A DNA stretch of 23,038 nucleotides from Bacillota bacterium (lineage in GTDB: Bacteria > Bacillota > UBA4882 > UBA8346). Both the position numbers and the translations under genes were made by a program. Positions within the stretch are counted from its first letter, which is position 1. Each line of letters starts with the position of its first letter. Below are positions 1-6,779 of the stretch, piece by piece. The stretch lies in assembly GCA_023415835.1 (NCBI GenBank), contig JAEZJK010000105.1, positions 1 to 23,038 on the forward strand. Reading direction: 5' to 3'. Below the pieces are notes generated by a model, which had not been told where the DNA came from, did no database searches, and saw only the letters and a list, made by a program, of their open reading frames with translations.

Positions 1-221
1 TTGACCGGGTAGTTCATAATGCCCATAAAATATTTTTGAAAGGAGAATCGATGCGCAAGACGAAATCTAATTTGCAATCCAGCGATAATGATTTAAGCTA
101 ATTTTTTTATCCGTCGCTTCGCTCCGATCTGTCCAGTTTGATCCGGAATCATTGTCCACTTTGAACCGGAATACCTGTCCAGTTTAAACCGGATTCGGTG
201 TCCAGTTTGACCGAAATATGC
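1..221. mobile_element. Probable end of an IS21-family insertion sequence (continues off the left edge)
   Basis: Four tandem copies of a TGTCCAGTTTGAACCGGAAT-like unit lie at 130-217 and the stretch finishes in ATATGCA at about 215-221. Read from the right, the end starts TGCATATTTCGG. IS21-family elements are known for TG...CA termini and several repeated units just inside the ends, so the pattern fits that family. No istA or istB coding sequence is visible in the window. A 16-codon reading frame (51-101, good AAGGAG site) just before the repeats is too short to assign. The family call is inference from the repeat pattern alone. Confidence 0.4.
130..217. repeat. Four tandem 20-bp repeats with an exact 23-bp period
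   Basis: Units start at 130, 153, 176 and 199. Each is TGTCCA(G/C)TTTga-CCGgAaT with a 3-nt linker, and the last copy is one base shorter. The spacing is exactly 23 bp each time, about two helical turns, as expected for repeated transposase binding sites. Confidence 0.9.
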
Positions 222-496
222 ACTCCAGATTTAAGCTTCCTTGAATGCGCCGAGGGAAGGGACCGAGGGTTAGGTCAATAGGCCCGTTCGTCACGTGGAG
301 TGCGTGGCGCGAATTGAAAGACGGTAAGGGTTGATACACCGGCAATGGTGGATAGCTTATCAATGAACTGGCTGGAAATTGATATACGTTTTTTGATTTA
401 TAGGTAGGAACTCTTAAAATAATAACGAAATATTACTATGGATTACTTCCATTATATGCCCTATAATGATAAATTAGCCAAGGGTGGGGTCTATTA
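222..496. other. Non-coding spacer before the Z1 cassette
   Basis: No convincing gene is seen here. The minus strand holds an open fragment of about 35 codons ending in ...TPRDERAY and a stop near 282-284. It has no start codon and I do not recognise it; it may be a gene remnant. From about 380 the sequence becomes strongly AT-rich and carries the likely promoter of the cassette. Confidence 0.4.
439..467 (+). promoter_or_regulatory. Candidate promoter of the Z1 cassette
   Basis: A perfect TATAAT lies at 462-467, about 30 nt before the ATG at 497. The -35 region (TGGATT at 439-444, 17-bp spacing) is weak. The gene has a GGGTGGGG ribosome binding site at 482-489. Confidence 0.4.
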
Positions 497-2338
497 ATGT
501 TCGATATCAATAAGTTTAGGACAGATAAACCTCTTTCGCAGCGATACGATATGCAAATGCAAAGATTGAAGGGAAAAAATTTTGACACCTCTTTTATTGA
601 AAAAGCTGTTAATGGTGCTGTTAATAATCTAAGAAACAATGTAAGATCATTTATTATTTATGGTGACCCACAAAGTGGAAAAACAGAAATGATGATTGGA
701 TTAACAGCCAAACTTCTCGATTTAGGGTCCAAAATAATTATAATTTTACTTAATGATAATGTCGGTTTACTTGAACAAAATCTCCGTAGATTTGCTCTTT
801 CGGGAATAGATCCTGATCCGAAAAATTTTAAGGAGGTTTTGGATGATATTATTGAGATAAAAGATTATGAATGGATAATTTTTTGCAAGAAAAATTCATC
901 AGATCTGCAAAAATTAATTCGAAAATTGGATGGATATAACGATAAGGTAATAATCGATGATGAGGCAGATTACGCGAGTCCAAATAGCAAGATTAATAAA
1001 AATGAAAAGACAATGATAAATGATTTGATTGGTAAGCTGCTGGGGAATGGGATATATATTGGCGTCACAGCAACTCCTGCCAGGCTAGATTTAAATAATA
1101 CTTTTGAAAACGCTAATAATAGTTGGGTTCACTTCCCCCCGCATGCAAAATATACTGGGCAAGATATATTTTTTCCTTTTGAACTCGATGCTTCTTTACA
1201 ATATCAATTAAATATTTTACCACCTTCTTATGATGATCCAAAACATTTAAGAGAAGCTTTGTTTCGTTTCATGATTAATGTCGCCTATTTGAATTTGTAT
1301 ATCAATAATGAATTTGAAAATTATACTATGCTTATTCATACAAGTGGCAGAAAAAACGATCACATCAGAGATCAGAATACAATTCTTCAAATTCTAAATA
1401 TATTGAAGGATCAGGAACAATTTGAAAAATATATCAAACGCATTTGGGAATTGGCAAAAGAAAAATATGATGATGCAAAAGCAGATGAGATTGTTAATTT
1501 TATTATAACACATCGAAATAAGAATAAAGTGCTTGTGATTAACAGCGAAAAAGATAAAGATAATCTTGAAAAAGCTTCTAATCCTATAACTCTTTTCACT
1601 ATTGGGATAGGTGGAAATATAGTCTCTCGAGGAGTTACATTTAATAATTTATTGTCAATGTACTTTACCAGAGATGTCAAATCAAAAATTCAGCAAGATA
1701 CATATATTCAAAGAGCGCGGATGTTTGGAAGTCGAGGTAAATATTTATCTTTATTTGAGTTATCCATACCAGAACATTTGTATCTTGATTGGCAAAGATG
1801 TTTTGCCTTTCATAAATTGGCATTAGATTCTGTTAGAAATGGAAATCCTCCAGTATGGCTTGAAGATAATAGGGTACAGGCTGTTTCAACTTCAAGCATT
1901 GCAAAATCAATTGTTGAAATGAATAGTGGCGAAATGAGTTTTGAGTTATTTCAATATTCAACAGATGTTGAGGGAATGGTTTTGGAACGAACACCACCTT
2001 TAGATAAATTAAAAAAATTACAATCTAAACTGGGGAAGAATGTATTACCAGACCATTTAATTAACTTCATCAAACATTTTAGCCCAGATGGCTCTGATTC
2101 TCTTGCTGTTCATGAAAGTACTGACATATCAAATCGTGGTAACGACGTAGATAAACTAAATATCTGTCGTGAAAAAGGTAGAGGATTTATTGGTAGCGGA
2201 GAAATGAGAAGAGATAAATACCCTCATGCAATACATCATATTAAAATTTTTTACAATAAAGAAAATTTAAATGCTCGAATTTTCTACCGTTTTGTAGGTA
2301 GTATAAAATTTATTAGAAGAGTGAAGAAACATGCTTAA
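497..2338 (+). CDS. Z1 domain-containing helicase/ATPase (defence-type)
   Basis: A 613-aa protein with the features of the Z1-domain ATPases found in restriction-modification-like and other defence loci. Walker A is GDPQSGKT (residues 56-63), Walker B is DDEAD (154-158) and a TATPA motif sits at 191-195, giving a superfamily-2-like first half. The C-terminal half carries the Z1 signature: GGNIVSRGVTFNNL (372-385) followed by a QQDTYIQRARMFG segment (399-411) with the arginines expected for ATP hydrolysis. It should act in the cytoplasm as a nucleic-acid-dependent motor, perhaps loading or guiding a nuclease. Its stop overlaps the next start by 8 nt, so it is the first gene of a three-gene operon. 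Codon use is very AT-rich compared with the genes after 8 kb, which suggests transfer. The substrate and the exact system are unknown. Confidence 0.85.
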   Translation: MFDINKFRTDKPLSQRYDMQMQRLKGKNFDTSFIEKAVNGAVNNLRNNVRSFIIYGDPQSGKTEMMIGLTAKLLDLGSKIIIILLNDNVGLLEQNLRRFALSGIDPDPKNFKEVLDDIIEIKDYEWIIFCKKNSSDLQKLIRKLDGYNDKVIIDDEADYASPNSKINKNEKTMINDLIGKLLGNGIYIGVTATPARLDLNNTFENANNSWVHFPPHAKYTGQDIFFPFELDASLQYQLNILPPSYDDPKHLREALFRFMINVAYLNLYINNEFENYTMLIHTSGRKNDHIRDQNTILQILNILKDQEQFEKYIKRIWELAKEKYDDAKADEIVNFIITHRNKNKVLVINSEKDKDNLEKASNPITLFTIGIGGNIVSRGVTFNNLLSMYFTRDVKSKIQQDTYIQRARMFGSRGKYLSLFELSIPEHLYLDWQRCFAFHKLALDSVRNGNPPVWLEDNRVQAVSTSSIAKSIVEMNSGEMSFELFQYSTDVEGMVLERTPPLDKLKKLQSKLGKNVLPDHLINFIKHFSPDGSDSLAVHESTDISNRGNDVDKLNICREKGRGFIGSGEMRRDKYPHAIHHIKIFYNKENLNARIFYRFVGSIKFIRRVKKHA

Positions 2339-2783
2339 ACAGAGTGACTTTTTCCATGGAGTTTTGTTGTCAAAGCTGTTGGATAACTGTGAATTGAAGA
2401 TTAGGAAGCATGATTATTTTTCGGCATATATCATTAATGACAAAGCTTATTATATTAAATATACAACCACTAGAATCTCACCATGGACTTTTACGTTTTC
2501 TGAATCACATATTGCTGAAATTGTTTCTCTTAGGAGTACATTTGAGGAAGTTTTTGTTGTTCTTATATGTAATGATGATGGCGTGTGTTGTTTAAACTTT
2601 GATGAATTTCGAACTGTTATTGCGGTGGAGAACATGAATTTTCCAAAGTGGATTAAAGCTATAAGACAAAAAAGAGAAAAATATTCTGTTTCAGGTTCAG
2701 ATGGTAAACTGTCTTATAAAATTGGTGATAATTGCTTACAGCAATCCATTGTTAATAATGAGGAGATTCAATGCACAAGCTAA
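2331..2783 (+). CDS. Unknown small protein of the Z1-methyltransferase cassette
   Basis: A 150-aa protein with no family I can name. It overlaps the Z1 gene by 8 nt and the methyltransferase gene by 13 nt, so the three are translationally coupled and it is very probably a working part of the same system. A core at residues 39-64 (AYYIKYTTTRISPWTFTF, then HIAEI) looks conserved in character: a beta strand ending in Lys43, a Trp/Phe-rich strand, then a His-x-x-Glu helix. A hydrophobic strand VFVVLIC (74-80) and an NDDG turn follow. The tail after about residue 115 is polar and probably flexible. It could be the specificity or nuclease partner of the helicase, but no PD-(D/E)XK, HNH, GIY-YIG or PLD motif is clear. 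Confidence 0.75.
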   Translation: MLKQSDFFHGVLLSKLLDNCELKIRKHDYFSAYIINDKAYYIKYTTTRISPWTFTFSESHIAEIVSLRSTFEEVFVVLICNDDGVCCLNFDEFRTVIAVENMNFPKWIKAIRQKREKYSVSGSDGKLSYKIGDNCLQQSIVNNEEIQCTS

Positions 2784-4033
2784 CCAGTATTGATAATATG
2801 GACTTTGATTCAATTCCATATGATTATTTTTGGAATACCAGTTCTGAAAAAGAACAAAAAATGCACCGCATACATGCCTATCCTGCAAAATTTCCTGCAT
2901 TTATTACCCAAAAAGCTTTAAATTTTGCAGAACAAAAAGGCGTTCAGGTATCACAGATCGCAGATGTTTTTTGTGGATGCGGAACAGTAGCTTTTGAAGC
3001 AAAACGAAATCAGATACCTTTTTGGGGGTGCGATATCAACCCAGTTGCAACGCTTATTGCCAAAGTTAAGAGTAGTAACTACCAAGAGAAATTGTTGAAT
3101 CATTATTACCAATTAATACTAGATGATTTTAATAAAATGGTTGGGCTTAAAGTAAACTATAAAACAAATGATCGTCTATTGTATTGGTTTGACGCAGAGC
3201 ATTATAAAAAGCTTTTTGTATTAAAGTTAGCCATTGAGAAAAATATTTCGCTAAAGAGTAGTTACAGACTATTTTTTTTGTGCGCATTTTCCAACATTCT
3301 TAAATCCACCTCGCGTTGGTTGACAAAATCAATTAAACCTCAAATTGATCCTGTAAAGGTGCCTGCAGATGTAATTTCTGCTTTTCAGGAGCAATGCAAA
3401 TTTATGATGATTGCCAATAAAGAGAACAGTATTGATAACAAAACGCTTTCAAAGATAATTACTGGAAACTTTCTGAAAGAGACAATAATTCCACCCGAAG
3501 TTGATTTATTAGTTACAAGTCCTCCATACGTTACTTCTTATGAATATGCTGATCTACATCAGTTGTCGAGCTTGTGGCTTGATTATGCTGATGATTATAG
3601 AAAATTCAGAGAAGGATCTATTGGTAGTCTTCATCATGTTTACGATTTTGATAAGGAATTGAATGGATTAAATAATTCAGGAAAAATTATTGTGTCGGAA
3701 TTGCTGGAAAAACACAAACCTAAAGCGCGGTCAGTAGCCAAATATTTTTTAGATATGCAATCAGTTACTGATAAGTGTTATGGGATGATTTCTAATAAAG
3801 GTTTTGCACTCTTTGTGATTGGTAATACTGAATATAAAGGGGTCAAAATAAATAATGTGAAACATCTTGCTGAATCTCTTAGGAATAGTGGATTTGACGA
3901 TCTTTATGTAACAAAAAGAAAAGTTCAACAAAAAATTCTCACCCCTTATCGTAATGCACTAGGCCGGTTTTCAATTGATTGTAATAGTAGAAAAGTATAT
4001 AACGAGGAGTTTATTCTTATTGGCCGTAAATAA
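2771..4033 (+). CDS. DNA amino-methyltransferase (N4-cytosine/N6-adenine type)
   Basis: A 420-aa SAM-dependent DNA methyltransferase. The order of motifs is HAYPAKFP (residues 35-42, motif X-like), DVFCGCGTVAFEA (65-77, motif I, SAM binding), the CDIN acidic loop (87-90), a variable stretch of about 150 residues that may hold target recognition, and the catalytic TSPPY (249-253, motif IV). TSPPY is the form common in N4-cytosine enzymes, but the target base cannot be settled from this motif alone. The start at 2771 is supported by AGGAG at 2761-2765. In the cassette it would mark self DNA while the Z1 helicase and its partner act on unmarked DNA. That role is inferred from the context and from known Z1 loci. 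Confidence 0.85.
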   Translation: MHKLTSIDNMDFDSIPYDYFWNTSSEKEQKMHRIHAYPAKFPAFITQKALNFAEQKGVQVSQIADVFCGCGTVAFEAKRNQIPFWGCDINPVATLIAKVKSSNYQEKLLNHYYQLILDDFNKMVGLKVNYKTNDRLLYWFDAEHYKKLFVLKLAIEKNISLKSSYRLFFLCAFSNILKSTSRWLTKSIKPQIDPVKVPADVISAFQEQCKFMMIANKENSIDNKTLSKIITGNFLKETIIPPEVDLLVTSPPYVTSYEYADLHQLSSLWLDYADDYRKFREGSIGSLHHVYDFDKELNGLNNSGKIIVSELLEKHKPKARSVAKYFLDMQSVTDKCYGMISNKGFALFVIGNTEYKGVKINNVKHLAESLRNSGFDDLYVTKRKVQQKILTPYRNALGRFSIDCNSRKVYNEEFILIGRK

Positions 4034-4082
4034 ACTTGGAGTTATTTTACAATCATTAAAACCTTTATAATGTTATATGAAA

Positions 4083-4111
4083 AATGCCCCTCCAATAATC
4101 GAAAGGGCATT
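4083..4111 (-). terminator. Hairpin terminator, mainly serving the minus strand
   Basis: AATGCCC (4083-4089) pairs with GGGCATT (4105-4111). Read on the minus strand it is followed by a short T run (4084-4080). It stands just past the stop of the decayed minus-strand gene at 4120 and about 50 bp after the methyltransferase stop, so it may work in both directions. Confidence 0.55.
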
Positions 4112-4119
4112 CACACTAT

Positions 4120-4402
4120 TTAATCAAACGTACTGGCCAATTGGTTTAGCTTAGATTCCGCTTCATCCGAACCTCGTTCTTCTGGGATGTTCATCGGTGG
4201 TGTAGTAATCTTGCTTTTCCTTGCTGGAACTTCATCTTCAACCCTTGGCTCCTGTGGCCTTTTATTATCCTCCTTAACTTCTTATAACGCCTTCCACACG
4301 CCTGACGAATAAAAAAGCTCCTTTCACCTTTACCCAGTGAATTGATCCAGTTTATTAAATCATGGTCGCATGCTCCTTGTAATCTGAAAGTTCTACGGTT
4401 TT
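4120..4402 (-). pseudogene. Decayed small DNA-binding-like gene (plasmid-partition-like), copy 1
   Basis: Minus-strand coding similarity can be followed across a frameshift. From about 4402 the frame reads TFRLQGACDHDLINWI, then NSLGKGERSFFIRQ. Around 4275-4285 the frame changes and continues as an acidic/proline-rich tail, EVKEDNKRPQEPRV to SKLNQLASTFD, ending at a stop at 4120-4122 with a terminator hairpin just beyond. The start codon is missing and the 5' end runs into the antitoxin stop. The pattern of strand, helix, GERS turn and helix followed by a disordered tail resembles small ribbon-helix-helix proteins such as plasmid ParR, but this is inference. A second fragment of the same gene lies at 5223-5354. 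Confidence 0.5.
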
Positions 4403-4689
4403 TGAGTGTCCTTATTTAAATCGCCAATATAAAGGGTTTTTCCTAAAGGGGCCAATACTTTAAGGATGGTGTCGAGGTTGGGGCTAACGCTTCCTTTTTC
4501 CATTCTAGCTATGATCGGTTGTTTAACTCCGCTCAACTCCTCTAGCTTTTTTTGAGACACACCGCTATTTTGCCGCGCCTTGATCAGTTCACCAATAATC
4601 GCCACTCTAAGGTTGCTGGCTGATATTTCTTCCGGCGTAAACAGTTCGGCTTCCGCTTCTTCCCAAGTGCGAATCTTTTTTTCCGTCAT
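4393..4689 (-). CDS. HigA-like antitoxin (XRE-type helix-turn-helix)
   Basis: A 98-aa protein starting MTEKKIRTWEEAEAELF, typical of antitoxins paired with HigB/RelE toxins. The helix-turn-helix spans about residues 33-75: GELIKARQNSGVSQKKLEEL, then SGVKQPIIARMEKG. It should bind and neutralise the toxin and repress the shared promoter. The ATG (4689-4687) overlaps the TGA that the toxin frame would reach without the indel, so independent translation from this start is likely. Its last codons run into the remnant of a neighbouring gene, so the C-terminus may be altered. Confidence 0.8.
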   Translation of the reverse strand: MTEKKIRTWEEAEAELFTPEEISASNLRVAIIGELIKARQNSGVSQKKLEELSGVKQPIIARMEKGSVSPNLDTILKVLAPLGKTLYIGDLNKDTQKP

Positions 4690-5046
4690 CACAATTTGTT
4701 CCTTTCCTTGAATTCGGTTAATTCCCGTTTGGCTTTGTCGATTTCTCTTTTTGGCGTCTTCTGCCTTTTTTTTGGTGAAAGGGTGGAGTAAAAGAAAACT
4801 GCTTTCTACGCATCCAGCGAATAAAACCCGGTCCCGTAATGGTCTAAGCTCCCAGATGTCGCCGTCAAGATGTTTGATGTAAGGCTCTCCCGCCATTGTT
4901 CCGTAGGTGCTTAAAATCTTGATGTAGTCTTGAATCTTATGGAGCTTAATCCTGCTGTCTTTGTCAGTCCGGAGGGACAATTCTTTTAAATAGTCATAGA
5001 CAGGCTCTTTTCCGCTTTTGTCCCTGTAAAAGATGATCTGGTGCAT
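4393..5046 (-). CDS. HigB/RelE-family toxin read in frame into its HigA-type antitoxin (probable frameshifted TA pair)
   Basis: The open frame is 217 codons. Residues 1-93 are a RelE/HigB-like (phage Gp49-like) mRNA-interferase toxin: MHQIIFYRDKSGKEPVYDYL at the start, then a DGDIWELRPLRDRVLF core. Residues 120-217 are a HigA-like antitoxin that normally has its own start. The link (94-119) looks like out-of-frame sequence. In the +1 frame the same DNA reads QKTPKREIDKAKRELTEF and ends at a TGA that overlaps the antitoxin ATG (TGATG, 4691-4687), which is the usual layout. One extra A in the A8 run (minus strand, 4773-4766) explains the fusion. The locus is therefore either a mutated toxin, a slippage-controlled one, or a homopolymer sequencing error. 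The promoter and two boxes lie upstream at 5071-5111. Confidence 0.75.
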   Translation of the reverse strand: MHQIIFYRDKSGKEPVYDYLKELSLRTDKDSRIKLHKIQDYIKILSTYGTMAGEPYIKHLDGDIWELRPLRDRVLFAGCVESSFLLLHPFTKKKAEDAKKRNRQSQTGINRIQGKEQIVMTEKKIRTWEEAEAELFTPEEISASNLRVAIIGELIKARQNSGVSQKKLEELSGVKQPIIARMEKGSVSPNLDTILKVLAPLGKTLYIGDLNKDTQKP

Positions 5047-5070
5047 GGATAGTTTTCCCTTCTACCATAT

Positions 5071-5111
5071 ATTATACTTTAAAGTTATTATTAGTTCAAG
5101 TACTTTTAAGT
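5071..5111 (-). promoter_or_regulatory. Toxin-antitoxin promoter with two operator-like boxes
   Basis: On the minus strand, TTGAAC (5099-5094) and TATAAT (5076-5071) are separated by exactly 17 bp. Palindrome ACTTTAAAGT (5076-5085) abuts the -10, and a near copy ACTTTTAAGT (5102-5111) lies upstream of the -35, 26 bp apart. The placement fits autorepression by the HigA-like antitoxin. Confidence 0.65.
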
Positions 5112-5222
5112 TATTGATTCTTATTGAACAGAAAATCAGTAAGCTGATATTAATTTCGATAAAGTAACCGTAATTTCAATTTATAGCACAAAGCTAATCA
5201 TTAACGTAAAATTCAACATTTT

Positions 5223-5354
5223 TTACCAATAACCTTCACTCAGTAGATTCTCCCCGACTTTCTTCAATGCCAGCGATTGCAAGCAGAGTGAATGCCAACA
5301 CACCAAATCATTATCCCGTTCCCCTTGTAGTCTAAAAGTATAACGGTAACTCAT
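5223..5354 (-). pseudogene. Fragment of the same small DNA-binding-like gene, copy 2
   Basis: A 43-codon minus-strand frame starts MSYRYTFRLQGERDNDL, which matches the TFRLQGACDHDL segment of the remnant at 4120-4402. The match also shows at DNA level (ACCGT...ACTTT.AGA.TACAAGG). After about residue 20 the similarity fades and the frame ends early, so it is probably a broken copy. The two fragments lie on either side of the toxin-antitoxin locus, in the same orientation. Confidence 0.4.
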
Positions 5355-5493
5355 CCCTTCCAAAGCCTTTGGGCGAATTTAAGGTATCCGGAAACATTGG
5401 CGAAGGATGGTTCTTTAACTCATAAAGCCTGTTGCCCCAATTCATGCCGGGGATGGTTGAGAGGATAACTGTATACCAAATTAACTATAGTAG

Positions 5494-5557
5494 ATTTCAA
5501 AGTTTACTGGCTTAATTTCAAAGTTTACTGGCTTAATTTTAAGATTTACTAGGTTCA
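5494..5557. repeat. Tandem 21-bp repeats, IS-end-like
   Basis: ATTTCAAAGTTTACTGGCTTA occurs twice head to tail (5494-5514 and 5515-5535), and a diverged third copy follows at 5536-5557. On the minus strand the unit reads TAAGCCAGTAAACTTTGAAA, the same style of multiple end repeat as at 130-217 but a different sequence. It is probably a remnant end of another IS21-like element. No transposase is present. Confidence 0.55.
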
Positions 5558-5564
5558 ATTTTAT

Positions 5565-5649
5565 ATAAATTGAAATAAATTTTGTTAATGCTTTCCATCC
5601 TTAACCCATGGATGGAAAAGAGCACAGGAGAGTATTTATTTCAATTTAT
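5565..5649. repeat. Long inverted repeat with nested inner hairpin
   Basis: ATAAATTGAAATAAAT (5565-5580) pairs perfectly with 5634-5649 (16 bp). Inside it, TTTCCATCC (5592-5600) pairs with GGATGGAAA (5610-5618). Confidence 0.75.
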
Positions 5650-5661
5650 TAATCAAGGAAA

Positions 5662-5709
5662 ATATGTCGCAATAACCCGCAAGCGGTCAAAAAATTTATT
5701 GCGACATAT
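5662..5709. repeat. Perfect 14-bp inverted repeat
   Basis: ATATGTCGCAATAA (5662-5675) pairs with TTATTGCGACATAT (5696-5709). The 20-nt loop contains a small CCGC/GCGG hairpin. There is no T run directly after it, so it is not a typical terminator. Confidence 0.75.
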
Positions 5710-5793
5710 ATAGGTGGGGGTGGTTGTCCGAAAGTAGCGCTTTTTAGATAACCGCTTAAATATATTATCTGCGCTAACAAATTATAGAAATTA

Positions 5794-5802
5794 TGGTACA
5801 AT
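5794..5802 (+). promoter_or_regulatory. Candidate extended -10 promoter of the AraC-type gene
   Basis: TGGTACAAT at 5794-5802 is an extended -10, with a weak TAACAA 16 bp upstream (5775-5780). The leader to the start at 5879 is about 70 nt. Confidence 0.35.
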
Positions 5803-5878
5803 CATAAAAGAATCATAAGTTCACGGATTTGAAATTATTATAGTCCAGGTTATTAAATGAAAGGAAAGGGTTGGAATT

Positions 5879-6691
5879 TTGAATATATTAGACAAGGATA
5901 ATATGAATAGTGTTGAACAAGACGGACATTTGGAATTTAGCAGAAGCATTATTGAAGGCGTGGAAATCAAGCGGTGTAGAAACGTCCCCCATGCTTATAA
6001 GTCACATGTCCATAATGAACTTTCATTAGGGTATATCGTAGAAGGATCCACTGATTTATCATTGAATGATAAGACCATCCTTTATGGATCGGGTGATGGT
6101 GTCATTATACCCCCATTGATGACTCATAGATGCGCGCCGAAAGATATCAATCACTGGGCATATGTTATGTTATTTGTTGATCCCAGTTACTATAGTGATG
6201 TAGTATGTTTTAATCATGCAAAAAAGTTAACAGGTAATCAAGCCCGGAAATTAATTGGCTTTATTGAACAACTGCTAATCGAAAAGATTCCGGATACATT
6301 GGAAAACATACTTATTGAATTATTGTTAGAGTTTGGAGAAAAAGACATTGCGGAAATTACTATTACCGATACAAGTGATATCGTCAAAACGATCCATGAT
6401 TATATATTAAATCACGTGAATGACGTTATAACATTAGATAAACTTCAGCAAATATCCGGGTTAAATAAATTTTCCATAATTAGGAACTTTAAGAAGTTAT
6501 ATCTAACCACACCTGCCGCATACCATTTACAATATCGGGTAGCTGAAGCAAAAAGGTTATTAAGTAAAGGTTTAGACGTGTTTGATATTTGTGAGGAATT
6601 GAGATTTTATGACCAAGCCCATTTGATTCGGGAATTTAAAAAAATGTATGGTATTACGCCAGTAACATATATAGAGCAATTAAAAGGATAG
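5879..6691 (+). CDS. AraC-family transcriptional regulator
   Basis: A 270-aa regulator. The N-terminal part is a cupin-like ligand-sensing domain (H43, H45, E47 in a SHVHNELSLGYIVEGS segment, then a PPLMTHRCAP strand). The C-terminal 100 residues hold the two AraC helix-turn-helices: LDKLQQISGLNKFSIIRNFK, then the family-typical FYDQAHLIREFKKMYGITP. The start chosen is TTG at 5879, 8 nt after AAGGAAAGGG; an ATG at 5903 with weak AAGGA is the alternative. The next gene on the same strand, 88 bp away, is an EamA-type exporter. The regulator most likely controls that gene in response to a small molecule that cannot be named. Confidence 0.88.
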   Translation: MNILDKDNMNSVEQDGHLEFSRSIIEGVEIKRCRNVPHAYKSHVHNELSLGYIVEGSTDLSLNDKTILYGSGDGVIIPPLMTHRCAPKDINHWAYVMLFVDPSYYSDVVCFNHAKKLTGNQARKLIGFIEQLLIEKIPDTLENILIELLLEFGEKDIAEITITDTSDIVKTIHDYILNHVNDVITLDKLQQISGLNKFSIIRNFKKLYLTTPAAYHLQYRVAEAKRLLSKGLDVFDICEELRFYDQAHLIREFKKMYGITPVTYIEQLKG

Positions 6692-6712
6692 TGTCAATTT
6701 TATACAATACGG

Positions 6713-6772
6713 CTCCTTATTATTTAGCTAAACTAGACTTATATATTCAACTTATATAGCAAAGATAAGGAG
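6713..6772 (+). promoter_or_regulatory. Possible RBS-sequestering inverted repeat before the EamA gene
   Basis: CTCCTTAT (6713-6720) is the exact complement of ATAAGGAG (6765-6772), which is the ribosome binding site of the next gene. Between them ACTTATATA occurs twice (6737-6745, 6750-6758), a direct repeat that could be an AraC-type site. Confidence 0.35.
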
Positions 6773-6779
6773 TTTGGCT

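Larger units (their letters stand above)
5355..5878. other. Non-coding, repeat- and hairpin-rich spacer
   Basis: No gene is seen. The stretch holds three 21-22-bp tandem repeats (5494-5557), two long perfect inverted repeats (5565-5649 and 5662-5709), and the probable promoter of the AraC-type gene near 5797. It marks the right edge of the AT-rich accessory region. Confidence 0.5.

Noticed and set aside
130..217. CRISPR array or replication iterons
   Set aside because: The gaps between repeats are only 3-4 nt, so there are no spacers, and no replication or Cas gene is near. An insertion-sequence end fits better.
240..400. Minus-strand fragment ending TPRDERAY
   Set aside because: No start codon, short, and unrecognised; could be chance or a relic.
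5662..5709. Terminator for the accessory region
   Set aside because: The stem is long and the loop is 20 nt, but no T run follows on either strand.
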